From the NCBI GenBank assembly GCA_963691655.1, contig OY829329.1, forward strand, positions 11,918,708-11,982,707: 64,000 nucleotides of DNA, written 5' to 3'. Made by a program: the position numbers and the translations under genes. This document shows positions 58,379 to 64,000 of the stretch, piece by piece. Each line of letters starts with the position of its first letter. Within the stretch, counting starts at the first letter, position 1. Below the pieces are notes generated by a model that was not told the origin of the DNA, searched no databases, and saw only the letters and a list, made by a program, of their open reading frames with translations. This DNA is from Toxonevra muliebris. Its lineage: Eukaryota; Arthropoda; Insecta; Diptera; Pallopteridae.

Positions 58379-58900
58379 ATTCTAAATGTGTCTCATAAAC
58401 CAATTTGAATTTTTTCAGATTTTACCTATGACTAGTTGGATTAAAAAACGCGAAAATCGAAATTTATAAAATCCGCCATTATTCATTAAAAATTGCAGAT
58501 AATGGTCTGAGATATTAGCCAAATCATTCTTAAATCAAGTGCTTCAAATGGTTCCATGCGAAACTTGATTCGGGTTGGGTGCATTTTTTGACATGGAAGC
58601 CCGCGCAATGCCCTTTATCAGTTCTTCGTTACCATTTTTTCACATAAGAAGGCGACCTTGTTTGGCTTGCCTAACTCAAGTTCGGCAAGTGTTTTCAAGC
58701 CTTCAGTGCTCGAAGAGAAATCCCATAACAATTTTTAGATAATTTTTACTTCGATTCAGACAAGGGGCTGTGGGTTTAGGACTACAATCCTTGGTTACCA
58801 AAAAAATGTTTACTGCTTGAGCCTACAAAACTTAGTACCATAAGAAGAGCTAATTCATTTTGACTCCAACCCCCCAACGCCCCCCTCTATCATTTAACTA
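58379..58900. other. No gene seen
   Basis: Mixed composition, slightly more GC-rich than average, with a C-rich patch (CCCCCCAACGCCCCCC) near 58869. No coding frame or repeat identified. Confidence 0.4.
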
Positions 58901-59350
58901 ATGTTTTTAAATAATTTCTCTGCTTGGTCTGAATGTTGATCTGAACTTTGTTCTGTTTTTAGTCCGCGTTTTGATCTGATTTTCTTCTGATTTTTTATCT
59001 AAATTTTAGTCTATTTTTGGTTTTATTTTCGAATTTGATCAGACTTTCGGTCTGATTTTTTGAGGTTTGAATAATCGTTCTAAGTTTTGGTCTGAATTTT
59101 TGACCGATTTTGGGTTGACATTTTATTTGAATTTTTATCAGATTTTTGGATGGAATTTAGTTAGATTTTTGATCTGAATTTTGGTCTAAGTATTGGTTTG
59201 AATTTTGGTTTGTTTTCTGCCTAAGGAAGGTTCAATTTTGATCAGATTTTGAAACTTGGTCTTCATCTGGTAGCAATCCAGTTTTTTTGGTCTAGGTCTG
59301 GTCTTGTTTTTGGTTTTGATTTTGTTCCAGTTAATGGTCCAATAATTATC
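58900..59350 (+). repeat. Array P, first block (TTTTGGTCTGAATTT)
   Basis: An approximately 14-bp unit, GATTTTTGGTCTGAATTTTG, repeats about twenty-five times with substitutions. It is the same family and orientation as 60320-61600; about 1 kb of unrelated DNA separates the two blocks. Confidence 0.88.
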
Positions 59351-60319
59351 TTATGATTTGGCAAAATCAGTACTCCCCAAACCGAATTTTACATCCACCA
59401 GTTCCAATGATTTACACCACATAGCAGAACTAACTTAAGTAATCAATTGAGTATCAGTTTCTCAACTGGGCACATGAACATGCAAAATCCAAAGTAACTG
59501 ACTTCAAAAACAAAACAAAACGAATTTAAAAAAATAAGAAAAATAAAAAATAAAAGAAACTCTTGTTTTTCTTGTAAAAACTGCATACATACATACAACA
59601 AAAACAAAAAACCCAAGTCAAAAAGAAGAAGAAGATAAAGAAAAACAAACTTAAAGTTTTTTTTTATTATTTTACTTGTTGTGTGTTTGCTCCTTTTATT
59701 TTTTTCTATTATTTTTTTAATATTTCCTATATGTATGTAAAAGTACATAAAAGAAAAAACAAAAGTCTAATGTAAGTCATAAGAGAAAAAAAATATATAG
59801 ATACTACTTGCCAGTTTTGTTGTTGTTTTTAAGTTGTTATTGCTGTTGTTGTCAGTTTTATAAGGTATTTTGCATAATATTGCTAAAAACAGCTGCTGGC
59901 CAGTGGTTGTTGTTGTTGTTGCTGTTGTAAATTGAAGCTTAAACGAAAATGACGACGACGACGGCGACAACGCGAGACATTAGAGTATAGAAGAGCAGGG
60001 AGCGGAAGAAGAGATAGTGGAAGAAAGACTTGGAGGCTCAAACTCCAACAGCATTTTCGTCTCAGCTTTTCATGCTTAAACTGACAGTTTGTTGTATGTT
60101 GTTTGTTTGCAAGTCTGTCCGGTTAGTTGTTTAACTGTCTGTATGTCGGTCCAGCTCAGTAACTCAGTGATTGCTGTTTGTATGTGTGCTTGCTTACTTG
60201 ATTTTGTGTTTTGTTGCTATGTTTCGCATGAAAGCAAACAAACAAACAAAATTGAGAAAGAATTGAAAATAGACCTGGTATAGATCTCTATTTATGTGTG
60301 TGTGCGTGTAGCAGCTGAT
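59351..60319. other. Spacer inside array P; simple repeats
   Basis: Holds an AAACAAAACAAAACG tract (59508), TTGTTGTTGTTGTTGCTGTT near 59910 and GACGACGACGACGGCGAC near 59950. It contains none of the array P unit, so it may be an insertion that split the array, although I cannot assign it to an element. Confidence 0.45.
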
Positions 60320-61600
60320 CCTGATTTTTGGTCTAAATTTTGATCTCACTGTTTTCTGAATTTTAGCCTGATTTTTGTTTTGAATTTGGTTTAAATTTCA
60401 GTCTTGAGTTTGGTATGGATATTAATCTAAATGGTGTTCGGATTTTTTATCTAAGATTTGGACTAAATATAGTCTAACTTTTGGTATAATTTTTTGTCTA
60501 TTTTTAATCTGAATTTTGAGTGATTTTGTCAGATTTCTGGTTCAAATATTAAGAATTTTAGTTTAAGGTTAATTTTTGTCTAAATTTTATTCTTGTTGTT
60601 GGGCTTAATTTGGTATGTGATTTAATCTAATTTTTAGTCTAAATTTTAGTCTGATTCTGGGGTGATTTCATTTTGAATTTGGCCTAAGTTTTGGTGTGAA
60701 TTTCAGTCTAATTTTTGGTGTGAGTTTTAGTCTAATTTTTGGTATGAATTTTTCTAATTCTAATTTTTGGTGTGAATTTTAGTCTAATTTTTGGTGTGAA
60801 TTTCAGTCTAATTTTTGGTGTGAGTTTTAGTCTAATTTATGGCGTGAGTTTTAGTCTAACTTTTGGTGTAAATTTTAGTCTAAGTTCTGGTGTAAATTTC
60901 AGTCTAATTTTTTGTGCGAATTTTAGTCTAATTTTTGGTCTAAATTTTGGTTTAAATTTTAGTCTCAATTTTGGTCTAAATATTAGTCTAATTTTTGGTG
61001 TGAATTTTAGTCTAACTTTTGATATGAATTTTCATGGGCTTTCGGCTTAATATTTAGCTTGGTTTGAATTTTGAATGCTTTTGATCTGGAATTTGGTCTG
61101 ATTTTTGATTCTACGATTTAGTCTCACTTTTAGTCTGGTTTTAGTACTCCTTTTGGTCTGAATTTTAGTTTAGTTTTTGTTCAAAATTTCGACCTGATTT
61201 TTGGCCTAAAGTTTGTTCTGATTTTTGGCCAAAATTTTTGTTAGTGACTTACTCTCATTATTGGTCAGATTTCTGACCCTGCTTTAATTTGTCTAATTTT
61301 CGGTTTAAATTATGGTCTGCGTGTTGGCCCAGTTTTTTGGTCTGATCGATCTGAGTTTTCGACTGCTTTTATCGTGAAATTTTCTATTCATTTTATCATG
61401 AGTTTTAGTCTGACTTTTAATCTGAATATTGACCTGAATTTGGTACTGAATATTGATCTTAAATTTAGTTTCGACCTCAATTTTGGTCTTAGTTTTGGTT
61501 TGATATTTGCTCTGTTTTTAGTCTGAGTATTGATCTAATTTTTAGTCTGAATATCGGTCTAATTATTTAACTAATTTTTGGTCTGAGTTTAAGTGGTAAA
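60320..61600 (+). repeat. Array P, second block with a homogenised core
   Basis: The same 14-bp theme is present. In 60690-61030 it has sharpened into a 28-bp unit, TTTTAGTCTAATTTTTGGTG followed by TGAA, repeated about twelve times with high identity. Because 28 is not a multiple of 3, the phase normally breaks frames, but local length variants leave one 92-codon frame (60772-61050) reading (V)NFSLIFG repeats. It is a by-product of the repeat, not a gene. Confidence 0.9.
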
Positions 61601-62890
61601 TACTTTTATCTCCACTATGTTTGTATGGATTTATTTACGATATGCATTGGAAGCACACAATAAGAAAAAGCAAACATTGTCAACAATAACAAAAATTGTA
61701 AAAAAAGACATCATAAACTTGTTTGAACGCGCATAGCAATATACATAGTTTGTAGCCAGTTTCGGACATAAAAAACAACAAATAGATAGATACTCTACTC
61801 TAGGATATCTTCAAAGGTAATACCCACACATACACAAATTTATATGCTAGAGTGTGTGCGCTTAAGTTGCAATTGTAGAAAAACTCCTTTTGCCTTCTTC
61901 CTGCTGTTGCTATTTTACTCCTTTTTTTCAATTTCTATTGCTAGTGCAGCAAACTTCTTGTGCATCATGTTTTCTTCTAGTTTTTCAGCTTCTTTTCATC
62001 TTTTATTTTTCTTCTATCTGAAGGACCATAAAATACTAAAAATTATTAAAGAAAAAAAAAACGAATTTTTCTTATTGTTGTTGTATTTGTTTTTTCTTTT
62101 CTTTGTATGCAAAATGCATCATAAAAAACGTTAGTTTACTCTGTTGCTTGAATAAACTTACTAATGTTTTTTTTCCACTTCTTTTTTTCACTATACATTG
62201 GAGCATAGGTAGCAAGTACTTGCTAGATATATGTTGTTGCAAGTAGTAAAGTAGCACCCCAGTAATAGTGGTAGAAGCAACATCACCAGTAGTGATAGCA
62301 GCAGTAGCAACACAACAGCAATAGCAACAGCAACAATATTAACCAGCATTCAATGTTACTAGGTACATACTACCTTTAGTTGTAGTTTTTGTGTATGTAA
62401 AGTAAAAACTAATATCTTATATTGTATAGGGAACAGTAATAGCTGTAGTTGTAGTTGTACTTGCAGCAGTTAGTTTAGTAGTTAGTTAGTTTACCATAGG
62501 TAGTAGGTGCAAATTTGTAATGTCTGCTCAGGTGTAACAAAAAAGAAGAAAAACTATAGAAAACGACAAGAAAAGAACAAAGAAGAAACACAGGAGAGCA
62601 CAGCTTAGTTTTATGAAAAGAGTTTGATATTTTAATAAGCAGTTATTCAAAACAATATATAAAAAATTTCATACTAGAAATTTCTTTGGAATTATGCAAA
62701 GGTGTATGATGCTAGGTGTAATTAATTTAATTAATTAGTTTTCAGTGCTTTCAGTCACCTGCTACAGCTATAACATTATATTTTGTCTGGAAGAGGTGAT
62801 TTTACCACAGCTTTACTTAGGCTTACCTATCGAAATAATAGAATCAAAAAGCTTTATTAGGCTTGTTCGTGTAATCGGGTGAAACAAACA
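61601..62890. other. No gene; simple repeats
   Basis: Contains AGCAACAGCAACAATATT near 62325, GTAGTTGTAGTTGTA near 62445 and T-rich tracts; no coding frame. Confidence 0.5.
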
Positions 62891-62957
62891 CTTAACCTAA
62901 CCTAACCTAACTTAACCTAACCTAACCTAACTTAACCTAACCTAACCTAACCTAACC
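62891..62957. repeat. (CCTAA)n / (TTAGG)n telomere-like array
   Basis: Thirteen pentamers in perfect phase, arranged as CTTAA followed by three CCTAA, i.e. a 20-bp higher-order unit repeated, then extra CCTAA units. TTAGG is the canonical insect telomere repeat that Diptera are known to have lost as a telomere. The LINE at 19349 has the same GGTTA repeats as its 3' tail, so expansion from such a tail is the simplest explanation. Confidence 0.9.
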
Positions 62958-63529
62958 TGATCTTTGTCTTACCCCAATCAGTGTTTCCTTGACAGAAATT
63001 TTAACCCAAAATCAATTATATTAATCCATTTCTTACAAATCTTCGAAACGACTAACGTTCTGAATAAAAAGACTTATCTGCCAAAATTTCCCAACGATAA
63101 CTAAGTGTTTTCGTTGTATTTAAATCAAAATGAGCTTAATTAAAATATGTAACAAAGAGATTTGATGGTTCTAAATATTCCAGATAATATCAGACAGAGC
63201 ACAAATGAAAATATCTTCAATACAAGTAACATTCAATTACACCCTTCCCAAAAAAAAAAAAAATAAATAAATAAAAAAAAACAAAAAAACTCTTACCAAT
63301 TTAATTATTACTTCACCGTAGGTGAAAACACTCCCCGAAAAAAATAAATAAATATAATACAAACAATAAATACCAAATACATCAAGTTTACTTACTCAAA
63401 TGTACATAAAATATGTGAATATTGTTTGTTGGCCCATCAAAAAATTTCTGCTTTCTGCCTCGGGGGCAATATGTTTACAATTACTTGTCAAATTCATGCA
63501 TGCTTACAGAATCTTATTCTTTGCTTTGT

Positions 63530-63569
63530 GTTGTTATTGTTGTTGTTGTTGTTGTTATTATTATTATTG
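63530..63569. repeat. (TTG)n(TTA)n microsatellite
   Basis: About eight TTG/TTA-type triplets of each kind in direct succession. Confidence 0.92.
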
Positions 63570-63600
63570 CTAGCGCTTGCTTCCCTGTCCATATTAAAGC

Positions 63601-63627
63601 TGTCAACTGTCAAATGTCAGCTGTCAG
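63601..63627. promoter_or_regulatory. Four TGTCA sites at 7-bp spacing
   Basis: CTGTCA at 63601, 63608 and 63622 and ATGTCA at 63615 lie exactly 7 bp apart. TGACAG (reverse of CTGTCA) is the known core of TALE homeoproteins such as Homothorax/Meis. Function is inference; a short tandem repeat is an equal alternative. Confidence 0.3.
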
Positions 63628-64000
63628 TTATGCAAAAAAAAAAAAATTATGACGATGAGGCAAAATACAAGAAAAATTAAAATCGAAAAAAAAATAAGTA
63701 AGTATATAAATATTCACCAAAAGTATCACGTGTCAGCAAATTCAAAAAAAAAAACTAAAAAAAAAAATTAAGGAGATACCCACAACAACAAAGAATGAAC
63801 ACTAGAAAAAATGGAACTTGGAATAGTTGGAGTAAGACCAAGACAAAAAAAAAAAACAGAAAAAAAGCTTGTCATAAATTGTTATACAATACACAAATGA
63901 GTTGTATAGTAACTACGTGATAACTTTATTTACATCGTGTGATACCAACTATACCTACTATTTTTAGCTGAGTGTACTACAATAACTATACATATATATA

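Larger units (their letters stand above)
62958..64000. other. No gene; A-rich, TTG/TTA microsatellite
   Basis: A-rich tracts lie at 63250-63290, 63636, 63745 and 63848. The open frames at 63422-63680 translate the TTG/TTA microsatellite into V or L runs. The window ends in AT-rich DNA. Confidence 0.5.

Noticed and set aside
60772..61050. 92-codon frame with (V)NFSLIFG repeats as a repetitive secreted or silk-like protein
   Set aside because: It is the translation of the 28-bp array P unit; the array continues unchanged outside the frame and shifts phase there.
62891..62957. True telomere or chromosome end
   Set aside because: The array is short, interstitial and flanked by ordinary DNA on both sides; it matches LINE-tail repeats.

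Overview
The window looks like eukaryotic, very AT-rich, gene-poor DNA from an insect, most likely a schizophoran fly (a tephritid- or calyptrate-like dipteran). This is an inference. It rests on AT-rich DNA full of CAA/CAG and TTG runs, RNase H-bearing non-LTR retrotransposon relics whose 3' ends carry (GGTTA)n-type tails, and the absence of any bacterial gene layout. I found no host exon, rRNA or functional tRNA that I can defend. Almost all open frames are low-complexity or shadow frames. The stretch could be one very large intron or intergenic DNA; the sequence alone does not decide.

The coding signal that is real belongs to dead retrotransposons. (1) 2924-3451 (-): a 5'-truncated LINE with a (TTA)n tail and a 9-bp target-site duplication, still open through its RNase H tail. 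(2) 18560-19348 (-) and 19349-20330 (-): two abutting LINE pieces whose boundaries meet at a shared 13-bp motif. (3) 29728-30870 (-): LINE with RT and RNase H scraps; its 3' end reappears at 40711-40912 (+). (4) 44985-45372 (+): C-terminal end of a CR1/L2-like reverse transcriptase. A tRNA-Lys-type primer-binding site on the minus strand at 44019-44035 marks a gypsy-like LTR element remnant. The same kind of site is repeated four times inside a 121-bp tandem array at 42489-42965.

Short inverted-repeat elements are present at 14827-15314 (about 80-bp TIRs), 21242-21508 (near-complete foldback), 31081-31380 and 31432-31706 (two copies of one family), and 35964-36175 (perfect 16-bp termini including a flanking TA). 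tRNA-derived relics are likely at 21054-21127 (tRNA-Glu-like) and 29545-29722 (SINE-like).

The most striking large-scale property is a chain of at least sixteen unrelated, locally confined, strongly diverged tandem arrays. They lie at 1.3-2.9, 4.6-6.7, 7.05-7.4, 9.3-11.2, 14.4-15.75, 23.5-24.1, 24.6-26.3, 28.4-29.3, 36.4-36.9, 39.2-41.0, 41.0-41.8, 42.5-43.0, 44.1-45.6, 45.7-46.0, 48.8-50.7, 51.1-51.8, 53.5-55.4, 58.9-59.4 and 60.3-61.6 kb. Each uses its own unit of about 14 to about 180 bp (a few larger), and together they cover roughly 20 kb. Transposons interrupt several arrays, which gives a relative chronology. One family (9.3 kb) recurs 30 kb away in inverted form. No cooperating gene system was found; the regions between arrays hold simple repeats and otherwise featureless AT-rich DNA.
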